From Microbacterium hominis (GTDB lineage Bacteria; Actinomycetota; Actinomycetes; Actinomycetales; Microbacteriaceae), in contig NZ_CP054038.1 of the NCBI RefSeq assembly GCF_013282805.1, forward strand, positions 3,224,001-3,288,000: a stretch of DNA of 64,000 bases, in the 5' to 3' direction. This document shows, piece by piece, positions 28,344 to 37,361 of this stretch (position 1 is the first letter of the stretch; the number at the start of each line of letters is the position of its first letter). The translations under genes and the position numbers were made by a program. Under the pieces are notes generated by a model that searched no databases, was not told the DNA's origin, and worked only from the letters and a program-made list of their open reading frames with translations.

Positions 28344-29903
28344 TCAGGCCAGGGTGTCGATCGCGGACTCGGCGGCGTCGCGCAGTCCGCCCGCGGCGAC
28401 CTCCTCGACGACCGCCTCGATCTCGGGCGACAGGAAGCGATCGGGGCCGGGGCCGGCGACGCGCGTGCGGATGCGGGCGACCACGGCCGCAGTCGCCGGG
28501 GCCGGGGCGAGCGGGGCGCGCAGGTCGAGGGCGCGGGCGGCGGTCATCGCCTCGATCGCCAGCACGCGCGTGAGTCCGTCGATCGCGCGGCGGAGCTTGC
28601 GGGCCGCGGCCCACCCCATCGAGACATGATCCTCCTGCATCGCCGACGACGGGATCGAGTCGACCGAGGCGGGAGCGGCCAGGCGCTTGAGCTCGGACAC
28701 GATGCCCGCCGAGGTGTACTGGGCGATCATGAAGCCGGAGTCCACACCCGCGTCGTGGGCGAGGAACGCCGGCAGGCCGTGGCTGCGGGCCGGGTCGAGC
28801 ATGCGGTCGGTGCGGCGCTCGGCCATGCTGGCCACGTCGGCCACCGCGATGGCGAGGAAGTCCAGCACGTACGCGACCGGCGCGCCGTGGAAGTTGCCGT
28901 TCGACTCGACGCGGTGATCGAGCGTGACGACGGGATTGTCGATGGCGGAGGCCAGCTCGCGGTCGGCGACGACGGTCGCGTGGGCGATCGTGTCGCGTGC
29001 GGCGCCGTGCACCTGGGGCGCGCACCGCAGCGAGTAGGCGTCCTGCACGCGCGTGCAGTCCTCGCCGCGGTGGCTGGCGACGACGGCCGATCCCGCCAGC
29101 ACGCGGAACATGTTGGATGCCGCGGCCCGCTGCCCCACCTGGGGACGCAGCTGCTGCAGGTCGTCGGCGAACACGGCGTCGGTGCCCAGCAGCGCCTCGA
29201 CGCTCATCGCCGCGGTGATGTCGGCCGTGGTCGCGAGCATCCGGAGGTCATGGAGGGCCAGGGACAGCATCCCGAGCATGCCGTCGGTGCCGTTGACGAG
29301 GGCGAGCCCCTCCTTCTCGGCGAGCACCACGGGGGTGATGCCGGCCGCGGCGAGCGCCTCGGCGGCGGGCATCGCGGTGCCGGCCGCATCGCGCACCTCC
29401 CCCTCGCCCATGACCGCGAGCGTGCAGTGCGACAGGGGGGCGAGGTCGCCCGAGCAGCCGAGCGACCCGTACTCGCGCACGATCGGGGTGATGCCGGCGT
29501 TCAGCAGCGCGGCGTAGGTCTCGGCGGTCTCGAGGCGCACGCCGGTTCGGCCGGTCAGCAGCGTCGACAGCCGCAGCAGCATGAGCGCGCGGACCACCTC
29601 GCGCTCGACCTCGCCGCCGGAGCCGGCCGCGTGCGAGCGGATGAGGCTCTGCTGCAGCTGCGTGCGCTTGTCGCTGTCGATGAAGGTCGTCGCGAGGGCG
29701 CCGAACCCGGTGGAGATGCCGTAGTGCGCAGCCGGGTCGTTCGCGAGCTCCTCGATCGCGCGCCGACTGGCGAGCACGGCCGCCCGCGCGTCGGCACCGA
29801 CCTCGACGCGGGCGTCGTGGCGGGCGACGGCGACGACGTCGTCGATCGAGACGGGGCCGATGCCGACGACGACAGAGGTGCGGAGCATGGTGGAGGACTG
29901 CAT
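28344..29903 (-). CDS. hutH: histidine ammonia-lyase
   Basis: First step of histidine degradation: L-histidine to trans-urocanate and ammonia. 519 residues. The prosthetic MIO group forms by cyclisation of an internal tripeptide, here Cys150-Ser151-Gly152 in [14 protein letters not shown]. Most bacteria carry Ala-Ser-Gly. The active-site loop [10 protein letters not shown] and [12 protein letters not shown] near the C-terminus are intact, so the enzyme should be active. A second ATG five codons in is an alternative start. It is first in the hut operon and diverges from an IclR gene across a 117-bp gap with an inverted-repeat operator. Confidence 0.96.
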   Translation of the reverse strand: MQSSTMLRTSVVVGIGPVSIDDVVAVARHDARVEVGADARAAVLASRRAIEELANDPAAHYGISTGFGALATTFIDSDKRTQLQQSLIRSHAAGSGGEVEREVVRALMLLRLSTLLTGRTGVRLETAETYAALLNAGITPIVREYGSLGCSGDLAPLSHCTLAVMGEGEVRDAAGTAMPAAEALAAAGITPVVLAEKEGLALVNGTDGMLGMLSLALHDLRMLATTADITAAMSVEALLGTDAVFADDLQQLRPQVGQRAAASNMFRVLAGSAVVASHRGEDCTRVQDAYSLRCAPQVHGAARDTIAHATVVADRELASAIDNPVVTLDHRVESNGNFHGAPVAYVLDFLAIAVADVASMAERRTDRMLDPARSHGLPAFLAHDAGVDSGFMIAQYTSAGIVSELKRLAAPASVDSIPSSAMQEDHVSMGWAAARKLRRAIDGLTRVLAIEAMTAARALDLRAPLAPAPATAAVVARIRTRVAGPGPDRFLSPEIEAVVEEVAAGGLRDAAESAIDTLA

Positions 29904-29955
29904 GCTTCCATCACACGCCCTCCCGCCGCCATCGATGGGTCGTCACGGTGGATTT

Positions 29956-29975
29956 CTGTCTCATATGTGAGACAG
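29956..29975. promoter_or_regulatory. 20-bp inverted repeat between hutH and iclR
   Basis: CTGTCTCA-TATG-TGAGACAG has perfect 8-bp arms. It lies 53 bp from the hutH start and 46 bp from the iclR start, where it would overlap both promoters. The size and central TATG are typical for IclR-family operators, so this is the likely site of the adjacent regulator. Confidence 0.65.
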
Positions 29976-29983
29976 TGAGGATC

Positions 29984-30009
29984 GTGGATGCCGCGCTCGC
30001 GGCATCCAC
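29984..30009. repeat. dispersed palindromic element, copy 1
   Basis: GTGGATGCCGCG (29984-29995) and CGCGGCATCCAC (29998-30009) are perfect 12-bp arms around CT. The same arms occur at 42261-42292. Here the element lies in the iclR leader, directly before its ribosome site CGGAG, so a hairpin in the mRNA could lower iclR translation. Confidence 0.75.
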
Positions 30010-30020
30010 TCGGAGAACCC

Positions 30021-30791
30021 ATGAGCGCACCGGCCGCCCACCAGACCCTCGCCATCCTGCGGCACCTCTCGGTGCAGCGCGGGCCGGTCACCGCGGCGAG
30101 CATCGCGGCCGCGCTCGGACTGCCCCGGTCGACCGCGTACCGCCTCCTCGGCGTGCTCGAGGAGCACGGGTTCGTACTGCACTTCCCGGAGGCGCGGCGA
30201 TACGGCATCGGCCTCGCGGCCTTCGAGATGAGCTCGGGATTCTCGCGACAGGAGCCGCTCACTCGGCTCGGCGGTCCCGTGCTCGCCGGGCTCGTCGACC
30301 GTCTCGGCGAGAGCGGGCACCTCGCCGTGCTGCACGGGCGCGACGTCATCTACCTGATCGAGGAGCGTGCGCCGCGGCGGCCCTCGTTGGTGTCCGACGT
30401 CGGGGTGCGGCTGCCGAGCCACCTCACCGCGAGCGGGCTGGCGATGCTCGCCGACCTGCCGAAGGCCCAGGTGCGGGCGCTCTTCCCCGACGCGACCGCC
30501 TTCGCCCAGCGCACGGAGCAGACCGTGGGGAGCTATTCGGCGCTCGCGCGGCGACTCGTGGATGTGCGAGCCCGCGGCCACGCCACCGAGGACGGCGAGG
30601 TCACCCCCGGGCTGTCATCGGTCGCCGTCGCGGTGCACGACCACGCCGGGTGGCCGGTGGCGAGCATCGCCGTGACCTTCGACTCCGACGTCGGCGAAGG
30701 TGTGGTCGACACGATCGTGGACGGAGTGGGCGCCGCGGCCGCCGACCTCTCCCGGCGGGTGCAGGGGCGCCCGGGCGGCACCCGCGCCTGA
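30021..30791 (+). CDS. IclR-family regulator, probable hut regulator
   Basis: A 256-residue IclR-type regulator. The N-terminal winged helix (about 5-65) contains TAASIAAALGLPRSTAYRLLGVL. The C-terminal effector domain (about 75-250) contains HLAVLHGRDVIYLIEE and LPSHLTASGLAML, both typical of IclR. ATG 30021 has CGGAG upstream. It is divergent from hutH and shares the 20-bp inverted repeat. By position it controls histidine use, with histidine or urocanate as possible effector (inference). It converges on a small membrane-protein gene with 18 bp between stops. Confidence 0.9.
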   Translation: MSAPAAHQTLAILRHLSVQRGPVTAASIAAALGLPRSTAYRLLGVLEEHGFVLHFPEARRYGIGLAAFEMSSGFSRQEPLTRLGGPVLAGLVDRLGESGHLAVLHGRDVIYLIEERAPRRPSLVSDVGVRLPSHLTASGLAMLADLPKAQVRALFPDATAFAQRTEQTVGSYSALARRLVDVRARGHATEDGEVTPGLSSVAVAVHDHAGWPVASIAVTFDSDVGEGVVDTIVDGVGAAAADLSRRVQGRPGGTRA

Positions 30792-30809
30792 CCCGTCACG
30801 GGCGGGGAG

Positions 30810-31349
30810 TCACCGATGCCGCCGGCCCCACTTGGGCACCAGCGTCCAGAACACGAGCAGCACGACGACCGCGACGCCCAGCGCGACGAAGCCGGCGACG
30901 CGGCTCACGGCCACGTCGAAGATCAGGCTCACCACCCCCGCCGCGAGCAGCGAGACGACGACGAGCAGGGCGACGAGCACTCGGTTGCCCGAGCGCACCA
31001 GCTCGGGCTTGCGGTGCCGGCCGAACGCCTGTCGATGCATGATGATCGGGGCGAGCCCGAGCACGGTGGCGCACCCGGCGAGCACGACCAGCACGAGATA
31101 CAGGCCGACCTCGTACGGCTCGAGCTCGCGGAAGGTCGGCTGGAAGGCGACAGCCAGGAGGAATCCCGTGAGGATCTGGGTGCCGGTCTGCACGGCGCGC
31201 AGCTCCTGCAGCACATCGTCCCAGTTGCGATCGGCCTTCTCCTCCACCGACTCCTCGCGGCCGGCACCGCGAACATCCCCGGTCGCCCGTCGCGTCCCCG
31301 CCCTCCCGGGGGAGGCGTCGCCGGGCCTCGAGCTCCTTCCACCGGGCAT
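30810..31349 (-). CDS. small four-helix membrane protein (DUF6328-like)
   Basis: A 179-residue protein. A charged head of about 55 residues leads into DDVLQELRAVQTGTQILTGF, then four transmembrane helices (roughly 55-73, 82-104, 122-146, 150-170) and a basic C-terminus, KWGRRHR. The pattern matches the actinobacterial DUF6328 group, whose function is unknown. ATG 31349 is preceded by GAGAGGAG at seven bases, so I prefer it to an in-frame GTG at 31247. It diverges from the amidohydrolase gene. Confidence 0.7.
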   Translation of the reverse strand: MPGGRSSRPGDASPGRAGTRRATGDVRGAGREESVEEKADRNWDDVLQELRAVQTGTQILTGFLLAVAFQPTFRELEPYEVGLYLVLVVLAGCATVLGLAPIIMHRQAFGRHRKPELVRSGNRVLVALLVVVSLLAAGVVSLIFDVAVSRVAGFVALGVAVVVLLVFWTLVPKWGRRHR

Positions 31350-31481
31350 CGCCGCGCTCCTCTCTGCCGCTGTCGCCCAGCAAACCACGGCCGCCCGATG
31401 CGCTGAAGAGGCTTGACACGCACCGGCGGTGCACCCTCGCACACCCGGGACACCGCTGCCGCCGTGGGCTACATTGCTCCC

Positions 31482-32711
31482 ATGTCCTCCCTCGAGGCAT
31501 CCGGGAGCCGGGCGCGGGGTTCGTCGTTCGCGGAGATCCGCGCGCACGTCGACGCGCTCGCGCTCGTCGACCATCACATTCACAGCGTCTTCGCCGGCGC
31601 GGTCGACGCCGATCTGTTCGCCTCCGCCCTCGCCGAGACAGCCGCCGTCGCCGGGCCCCGGGTGTTCGACTCGCCGCTGGGGATGGCGGTGCGCCAGCAC
31701 TGCGCGCCGCTGCTCGGGCTTCCGGCGTTCTGCACCGGCGAGGACTACGTCGCGCAGCGCCGGCGCCTCGGCGAGGATGCCGTCGACCGCACCCTCCTGC
31801 GCGCCGCGGGGGTGGAGCGGATGCTGGTCGACGGCGGGTACGCCGGCGACCGGCTCCGCGACGATGCGACGCTCGCCGAGATGGCGGACGCCCGCGTCGA
31901 GCGAGTGGTGCGGCTGGAGGCGGTGGCCGAGCAGGTCGTGCGGGGGGCGATGCAACGGCCCGGCGGAGATCTGCTCGAGACCCTGCACCGCGAACTCGAG
32001 CGGCAGAGCGCGGGTGCGGTCGGCTTCAAGTCGGTCGCGGCCTATCGCACGGGCCTCGCGCTGCCTCCCGCGCCCCCGCCGCGTACGGAGGTCGCAGCGG
32101 CGGCCCACGCCTTCGTCGAGGAGGCGCGGCGGTCCGGGCGGGTGCGGCTGGCCGACCCGGTGCTCATCCATCACCTCCTCTGGTGGGCGGTGGCCGACGG
32201 CCGGCCCCTGCAGCTGCACGTCGGCCTGGGCGACCCCGACCTGGTGCTGCGCCGGGCGAACCCGCTGCTGCTGCAGGAGTTCCTGCACGCGACCGCCGCC
32301 CTGCCGACCCGGATCATGCTGCTGCACTGCTACCCGTTCCACCGCGACGCCGGAAGCCTGGCGCACATGTATCCGCACGTGTACGTCGACGTGGGCCTTG
32401 CGATCACGCACCTGGGCGCGGGTGCGACCGCCGTCGTGCGGGAGTCGATGGAGCTGACCCCGTTCGACCGGCTGCTGTATTCGAGCGACGCCTGGGGGCT
32501 GTCCGAGCGGGTGTACCTGGGCGCACGGCTCTGGCGCGACGCCACGGCGACCGTGCTCGCCGAGCGGGTCGCGGACGGCTGGCCTTTGGACGAGGCCCTT
32601 CGGCTCGGCGCGATGATCGGCCGCGACAACGCCCGTGCGGCGTACGGGCCGGCATCCCCTCCCTCGCTCCCGCCCCTGCCCGAGCCCCTGCCCGAGGAGG
32701 CACGGCGATGA
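31482..32711 (+). CDS. amidohydrolase-2 family protein (FluG N-terminal-like)
   Basis: A 409-residue metal-dependent hydrolase. ALVDHHIHSVF near 30-40 gives the first metal motif. LLHCYPFHRDAG and YVDVGLA carry later ligands, and YSSDAWGL has the terminal metal Asp. The same domain is found fused ahead of a glutamine-synthetase-like domain in fungal FluG. Here the next gene encodes exactly that second half, with a 4-nt ATGA overlap. A role in hydrolysing a gamma-glutamyl or similar amide is plausible but unproven. The start ATG 31482 is chosen from the domain boundary. The ribosome site is weak. Confidence 0.82.
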   Translation: MSSLEASGSRARGSSFAEIRAHVDALALVDHHIHSVFAGAVDADLFASALAETAAVAGPRVFDSPLGMAVRQHCAPLLGLPAFCTGEDYVAQRRRLGEDAVDRTLLRAAGVERMLVDGGYAGDRLRDDATLAEMADARVERVVRLEAVAEQVVRGAMQRPGGDLLETLHRELERQSAGAVGFKSVAAYRTGLALPPAPPPRTEVAAAAHAFVEEARRSGRVRLADPVLIHHLLWWAVADGRPLQLHVGLGDPDLVLRRANPLLLQEFLHATAALPTRIMLLHCYPFHRDAGSLAHMYPHVYVDVGLAITHLGAGATAVVRESMELTPFDRLLYSSDAWGLSERVYLGARLWRDATATVLAERVADGWPLDEALRLGAMIGRDNARAAYGPASPPSLPPLPEPLPEEARR

Positions 32712-34024
32712 CCGAACCCGCCGCAGACCGCTTTCCCCGCGCATCGTTCGTGGTCGGCTCGATCGTCGACTACGCGGGCGTCGCCCGCGCCAAAGCCGTT
32801 CCCCGAACGCGGCTCGACGCGTTCGCGACGGCGGGCATGGGAGCCTCGCCGAGCTGGAACGTCTTCTGCGCCGACGATCAGCTCGCCTTCACCCCGGAGA
32901 TCTCGGTGGTCGGCGACCTGCGGCTGCGCATCGACGAGTCGAACCTGCGCGATGTCGGCGACGGTGTCGTCTGGGCACCGGCCGACGTCTTCGATCAGCA
33001 CGGCGCTCGCTCCCCGCTGTGCACGCGCGGCATCCTCGAGCGCGCGATCGGCGCCCTCGCCGCCGACGGCATCGTCGCACGGGTGGGGCACGAGCTCGAG
33101 TTCGTGCTCGTCGGTGCGACGCCGCCCGGCCCCTGGTCCGCCTACGGCCTCGGGTCGGTGCTCGAGCGCGCGGGGTTCGCGGGCGACCTGCTCGCCGCCG
33201 CGCACACGGCGGGGCTGGAGATCGAGCAGCTGCACGCCGAGTACGGACCCGACCAGTTCGAGATCTCGCTGGCGCCCCGCGATCCGCTCGGCGCGGCCGA
33301 TGACGTCGCGCTTGCGCGTCTGCTCGTCAGCCGGGTCGCCCGCGCGCACGGCCTGCGCGCCTCGTTCTCGCCGGTGCCCTTCGCCGGCGGGGCCGGCAAC
33401 GGCGCGCATCAGCACCTCTCGCTCGTGCGCGACGGGGTGCCGGTGCTGTCCGGCGGGCCGGGGGTGCACGGTCTGCACCACGACGGGGAGGCGGCGATCG
33501 GCGGCATCCTCCACCATCTTCCCGACGTGATGGGCGTGCTGGCCGCGTCGGCACTGTCGGGCCTGCGCCTGCAGCCGGGCATGTGGTCGGGCGCGCACTG
33601 CTGCTGGGGGCTGGAGAACCGCGAGGCAGCGGTGCGGCTGTGCGCGGCGACGGCCGGCAATCCGCACGGCGCGAGCATCGAGGTCAAGCCGATCGATCCG
33701 TCGGCGAACCCCTACCTGTCGTCGGCCGTGATCCTCGGGATGGCGCTCGACGGCATCCGTCGGCGGCTGCCGCTCGCCGAGGACGTGCCCATGAACCCTG
33801 CCGAGCTGTCGGACGAAGCACGGGCGCGGGCGCAGGTGACGCTCCTGCCGACCGACGTGCCCGAGATGCTCGCGCGCCTGCAGGCGTGCGCGGTGGCCCG
33901 CGACGTGCTCGGGGATGCCGCCATCGGCGCCCTGGTCTCGGTGCGGTCGGCGGAGCACACCGCCTACGCCGAGAAGGAGCCCGCCGAGGTCGCGGAGCGC
34001 CTCCGATTCGCCTGGAGCGCGTGA
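32708..34024 (+). CDS. glutamine synthetase-like gamma-glutamyl ligase
   Basis: A 438-residue member of the glutamine synthetase superfamily, similar to PuuA/GlnA3-type ligases that attach glutamate to amines. The catalytic core shows the metal site GHELEFVL (about 128-135), the ATP/glutamate region NGAHQHLSL (about 234-242), and the ending EVKPIDPSANPYLSSA, where true glutamine synthetases usually read E-x-R-x-P-D. The Arg-to-Lys change suggests a different acceptor than ammonia. It is coupled to the preceding amidohydrolase and converges on an aldehyde dehydrogenase, which recalls the gamma-glutamyl-putrescine pathway. Confidence 0.85.
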   Translation: MTEPAADRFPRASFVVGSIVDYAGVARAKAVPRTRLDAFATAGMGASPSWNVFCADDQLAFTPEISVVGDLRLRIDESNLRDVGDGVVWAPADVFDQHGARSPLCTRGILERAIGALAADGIVARVGHELEFVLVGATPPGPWSAYGLGSVLERAGFAGDLLAAAHTAGLEIEQLHAEYGPDQFEISLAPRDPLGAADDVALARLLVSRVARAHGLRASFSPVPFAGGAGNGAHQHLSLVRDGVPVLSGGPGVHGLHHDGEAAIGGILHHLPDVMGVLAASALSGLRLQPGMWSGAHCCWGLENREAAVRLCAATAGNPHGASIEVKPIDPSANPYLSSAVILGMALDGIRRRLPLAEDVPMNPAELSDEARARAQVTLLPTDVPEMLARLQACAVARDVLGDAAIGALVSVRSAEHTAYAEKEPAEVAERLRFAWSA

Positions 34025-34067
34025 GGCTCCCCGCCGGTCGGTCGTCGCGACGGATCGGCGACGGCGC

Positions 34068-35549
34068 TCACCCGTGCTGGAGCCAGGTGGTCTTCCAGTC
34101 CGTGTAGTTGTCGAACGCGTGGCGTGACAGGTCGCGGCCGAAGCCCGACTGGCGGAAGCCGCCGAACGGCGTCGTCAGTCCGAGCGCGTCGACCGTGTTG
34201 ACCGACACGGTGCCGGCGACCAGGCGCTCCGACACGCGGTGCGCGCGCGAGAGGCTCGTGGTCCACAGCGAGGCGGCCAGGCCGTAGTCGGTCGCGTTGG
34301 CCAGCGCCACCGCTTCGTCCTCCGTGTCGAACGCGAGCACCGCGACGAGCGGGCCGAACACCTCGTCGCGGTGAAGCTCGTGCTGGGCGGCGAGGCCGGT
34401 CACGATCGCGGGACGCAGGTACGCGTCGGATCCGGTGATCGTCACCCGCTCGCCGCCGGCCACGAGCGACCCGTCCCGCGCGGCCAGGTCGATCGCGGCG
34501 CCCACGGCGTCGGCGTGGGCTCTGCTGATGAGGCTGCCGTTGCCCGGCGCCCCCGCGAGCGGGTCGCTGGGCTCGTAGGCCTGCGACGCGGCGACGAGGA
34601 GCTCGACGAATTCGTCGTGCGCCGATCGCTCGACGAGGATGCGCGAGTTCGCCGAGCAGACCTGCCCCTGGTTGTAGAACGCGCCGAAGGCCGCCTTGGC
34701 GGCCGCCGCCTCGAGGTCGGCGTCGGTGAAGATCAGGTTCGAGCTCTTGCCCCCGGCCTCCAGCGCGAGGCGCTTCATGTTCGAGGAGCCGGCGTCGATC
34801 ATGAGCTGCTTGGCGACCGCGGTCGACCCGGTGAAGGCGAGCACGTCGATGTCGGGATGCCGCGCGATCCGGCCCCCCGTGGTGGATCCCTTCCCCGGCA
34901 CGACGTTGAGCACGCCCGCGGGGATGCCGGCCTCGAGGGCGAGGTCGGCGAGGCGCAGGGCGGTCAGCGACGTCTCGGTCGCGGGCTTGAGCACGACGCT
35001 GTTGCCGGCGGCCAGCGCCGGGGCGAGCTTCCACGCGGCGATCTCGAGCGGGTAGTTCCACGGCACGATCGCGCCGACCACGCCTAGCGGTACGCGGCGC
35101 ACGAGCGCCGTCGAGCCGGGCGGCGTCGCCGGGATCTCGTCGTAGCGCTTGTCGGCGAGCTCCCCGTACCAGCGGAACGTCTCGGCGGCGCCGGGCACGT
35201 CGACCGTGAGGGTCTGCGCGATCGGCTTGCCCGAATCCAGCGTCTCCAGCAGCGCGAGCTCCTCGAGGTCGCGCATGATGAGGTCCGCGAGCCGGATGAG
35301 CGCGCGTCCGCGATCGGCGGCGCCGGCCCTGCTCCACCGGCCGCCGTCGAACGCGCGTCGCGCGTGGGCGACGGCGGCGTCGACGTCGTCGACGGTGCCC
35401 GCGGCGAGCTGCACGAGAGGGGTGAGGGTTCCGGGGCTGACCGCCGCGATCGTGCCCCCGTCGGAGGCCTCGACCCGGTGTCCGCCGATGACGGCGCGCC
35501 CGTCGATGTGCAGTTCGAGGCTGCGCGCCGCCCAGTCGATGGTGGTCAT
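34068..35549 (-). CDS. aldehyde dehydrogenase (PuuC/betaine-aldehyde type)
   Basis: A 493-residue NAD(P)-dependent dehydrogenase. Motifs are IVPWNYPLEIA, LAFTGSTAVA, the Glu in LEAGGKSSNL, the nucleophile Cys in NQGQVCSANSR and the C-terminal PFGGFRQSGFGRD. This resembles the gamma-glutamyl-aminobutyraldehyde/betaine aldehyde class. ATG 35549 overlaps the preceding M20 stop by 4 nt, making this the last gene of the five-gene FMO operon. It would oxidise an aldehyde produced by the monooxygenase or RidA steps (inference). Confidence 0.92.
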   Translation of the reverse strand: MTTIDWAARSLELHIDGRAVIGGHRVEASDGGTIAAVSPGTLTPLVQLAAGTVDDVDAAVAHARRAFDGGRWSRAGAADRGRALIRLADLIMRDLEELALLETLDSGKPIAQTLTVDVPGAAETFRWYGELADKRYDEIPATPPGSTALVRRVPLGVVGAIVPWNYPLEIAAWKLAPALAAGNSVVLKPATETSLTALRLADLALEAGIPAGVLNVVPGKGSTTGGRIARHPDIDVLAFTGSTAVAKQLMIDAGSSNMKRLALEAGGKSSNLIFTDADLEAAAAKAAFGAFYNQGQVCSANSRILVERSAHDEFVELLVAASQAYEPSDPLAGAPGNGSLISRAHADAVGAAIDLAARDGSLVAGGERVTITGSDAYLRPAIVTGLAAQHELHRDEVFGPLVAVLAFDTEDEAVALANATDYGLAASLWTTSLSRAHRVSERLVAGTVSVNTVDALGLTTPFGGFRQSGFGRDLSRHAFDNYTDWKTTWLQHG

Positions 35550-36697
35550 GAGGCGTCCTCCTGGGGGGTCGAGGTGACGACGTCGACCGCGGTCCACGCC
35601 ATGAGCACGGCCGCATCGAGCATCGCCCGCTCGGCCGCGCCGCCGACGCACGCGGCGGCGAACTCCTTCTGGTGGTTTCCGTACGGCAGCGAGTCGATGC
35701 CGATGTACGGGTGGATCGCCGGCACCAGCTGCGACACGTTGCCCATGTCGGTCGACGCGCGGTTCATGCGCCCCGCCACCGCGGGATCGGCGAACACCCG
35801 CCCGCGGGCGAGCGCGTTGCGGCGATAGGCCGCGAGCGCGCGCTCGTCGGTGCGGAAGTCGGCGTAGGGAGCGGACTCGGGCGTGATGCTCAGCGTCGCG
35901 CCGGTGGCCAGCGCTCCCGCCTCGAAGCAGCGGTTCACGCGCTCCTCGAGCCGGGCGAGCTCCTCGAGCGAGTTCGCCCGCACGTACCAGCGCCCCTCCG
36001 TGCGCTCGGGGATCGCGTTGGGCGCGAACCCGCCCAGCGTCTGGATGCCGTGCACCCGCGTGTCTTCCGGGAGCTGCTGGCGCAGCATCCCGATCGCGAC
36101 CTGCGCGATCACGAACGCGTCGTTCGCGTTGACGCCCTGATCGGGGTACGCCCCGGCGTGGGCCGAGACCCCGTCGTACGCGACGTGGCTGTGCGCGACC
36201 GCGAAGGGCCGGGCCTCGGCCACATCGACGGGCGCCGGGTGCACCATCATGGCCAGGTCGAGGTCGGTGAAGGCGCCGGCGTCGATGAGCTCGATCTTGC
36301 CGCCCCCGCCCTCCTCCGCCGGCGTGCCGTACACCCGCACGGTGATGCCCAGCTCGTCGGCGATCTTCGCCAGCGCGATGCCCGCGCCCACAGATCCCGC
36401 CGCGATGAGGTTGTGGCCGCAGGCGTGTCCGAGCCCGGGGAGGGCGTCGTACTCGGCCATGAGCCCGATCGTGATCGGGCCCGAACCGGCTTCTGCCAGC
36501 AGCGCCGTCTCGTAGCCGAGGTAGCGCGGCGTCACGCGGAACCCGGCGTCGGCGAGCGCCTCACCCACCCAGGCCGCGGCGCGATGCTCCTCCCAGGCCG
36601 TCTCCGGGTGGGCATGCAGCGTCTCCGAGAGCGTGATCAGGTCGGCGGATGCCGAGAGCACGGCCGCGTCGGCGACGCGCTTGAGCGCCTCACTCAT
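35546..36697 (-). CDS. M20-family amidohydrolase (AbgB/PM20D2-like)
   Basis: A 383-residue zinc peptidase-like amidohydrolase. Metal motifs are LHAHPETAWEE near 26-36, GLGHACGHNLIA (about 85-96), TPAEEGGGGK, and MVHPAP. A dimerisation insert around 170-280 contains SAHAGAYPDQG. The group cleaves N-acyl or amide bonds of aminobenzoyl-glutamate, dipeptides or N-acyl amino acids. It overlaps the DUF1028 stop by 8 nt and the aldehyde dehydrogenase start by 4 nt, so all are coupled. The substrate is unknown. Confidence 0.88.
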   Translation of the reverse strand: MSEALKRVADAAVLSASADLITLSETLHAHPETAWEEHRAAAWVGEALADAGFRVTPRYLGYETALLAEAGSGPITIGLMAEYDALPGLGHACGHNLIAAGSVGAGIALAKIADELGITVRVYGTPAEEGGGGKIELIDAGAFTDLDLAMMVHPAPVDVAEARPFAVAHSHVAYDGVSAHAGAYPDQGVNANDAFVIAQVAIGMLRQQLPEDTRVHGIQTLGGFAPNAIPERTEGRWYVRANSLEELARLEERVNRCFEAGALATGATLSITPESAPYADFRTDERALAAYRRNALARGRVFADPAVAGRMNRASTDMGNVSQLVPAIHPYIGIDSLPYGNHQKEFAAACVGGAAERAMLDAAVLMAWTAVDVVTSTPQEDAS

Positions 36698-37361
36698 CGC
36701 CCGGCACCCCGTACGAGGGCGCGGCGCCGGGGTGGAGCGCCCGGGTGACGTAGTCGTCGCGCTGCGGCATCCACAGGTCGAGCAGTTCGCCTAGCTCGGC
36801 GACCGGGTCGCCCTCGGTCCAGTCCACGCGCAGGTCGGTGACGCGCCAGCCGGCGTCCCGCACGACGGCGAGACCCGCAGAGTGCACGGGGCCGGCCTCG
36901 CCGCCGGCGTCGGCCGCGGCGCGCATCGCCGCGAGCAGCCGGTGCTCCAGGTCTCCCGTTGCCGCCGCGAACGCATCGACCATGGCCTGCGGGATGCCCT
37001 CGCCGGCGAGCATGTTGCCTCCGGCCGCGACGCCGTCGCCGACCGCGGCGCCGAAGATGCCGAGGGCGCGCTCACCGGAGAACGCCGCCGCGCGGCCCTC
37101 GTCATCGACGACGAGCAGCTGGCGGAACGCGATGTCGTCGGCCTGGCCGGTGACGGCGTCGAGCGCGGCCTGCGCCGGGACGCCCGCGCGCAGCCGATCG
37201 AGCAGGAGCGGGCCGAGCCGCGGGTCGGTGACGTTCTGCGAGTTGACGGCGCCCACGCCGTCGGCGAGGTTCACGCACCGGGCGGCGACCGCCGGCGACG
37301 ACGAGCAGATGGCGGAGCCGAAGGCGCCCGTCGCGTCGCGGGCGACCAGGGAGAAGGTCAC
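36690..37361 (-). CDS. DUF1028 Ntn-hydrolase-like protein
   Basis: A 223-residue protein of the DUF1028 family, predicted Ntn-hydrolase fold. It starts VTFSLVARDATGAFGSAICSSSP and has GVGAVNSQNVTDPRLGP and AAGGNMLAGEG, all family hallmarks. A C-terminal extension includes MPQRDDY. Relatives sit beside RidA and M20 hydrolases in many proteobacteria, but no reaction is established. GTG 37361 overlaps the ridA stop by 4 nt. Autoprocessing to expose a nucleophile, common in this fold, cannot be judged from sequence. Confidence 0.85.
   Translation of the reverse strand: MTFSLVARDATGAFGSAICSSSPAVAARCVNLADGVGAVNSQNVTDPRLGPLLLDRLRAGVPAQAALDAVTGQADDIAFRQLLVVDDEGRAAAFSGERALGIFGAAVGDGVAAGGNMLAGEGIPQAMVDAFAAATGDLEHRLLAAMRAAADAGGEAGPVHSAGLAVVRDAGWRVTDLRVDWTEGDPVAELGELLDLWMPQRDDYVTRALHPGAAPSYGVPGDE

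Noticed and set aside
34015..34075. Possible hairpin between the convergent ligase and aldehyde dehydrogenase genes
   Set aside because: Pairing GAGCGC with GCGCTC needs a large loop and competes with other pairings, so it was not reported as a terminator.
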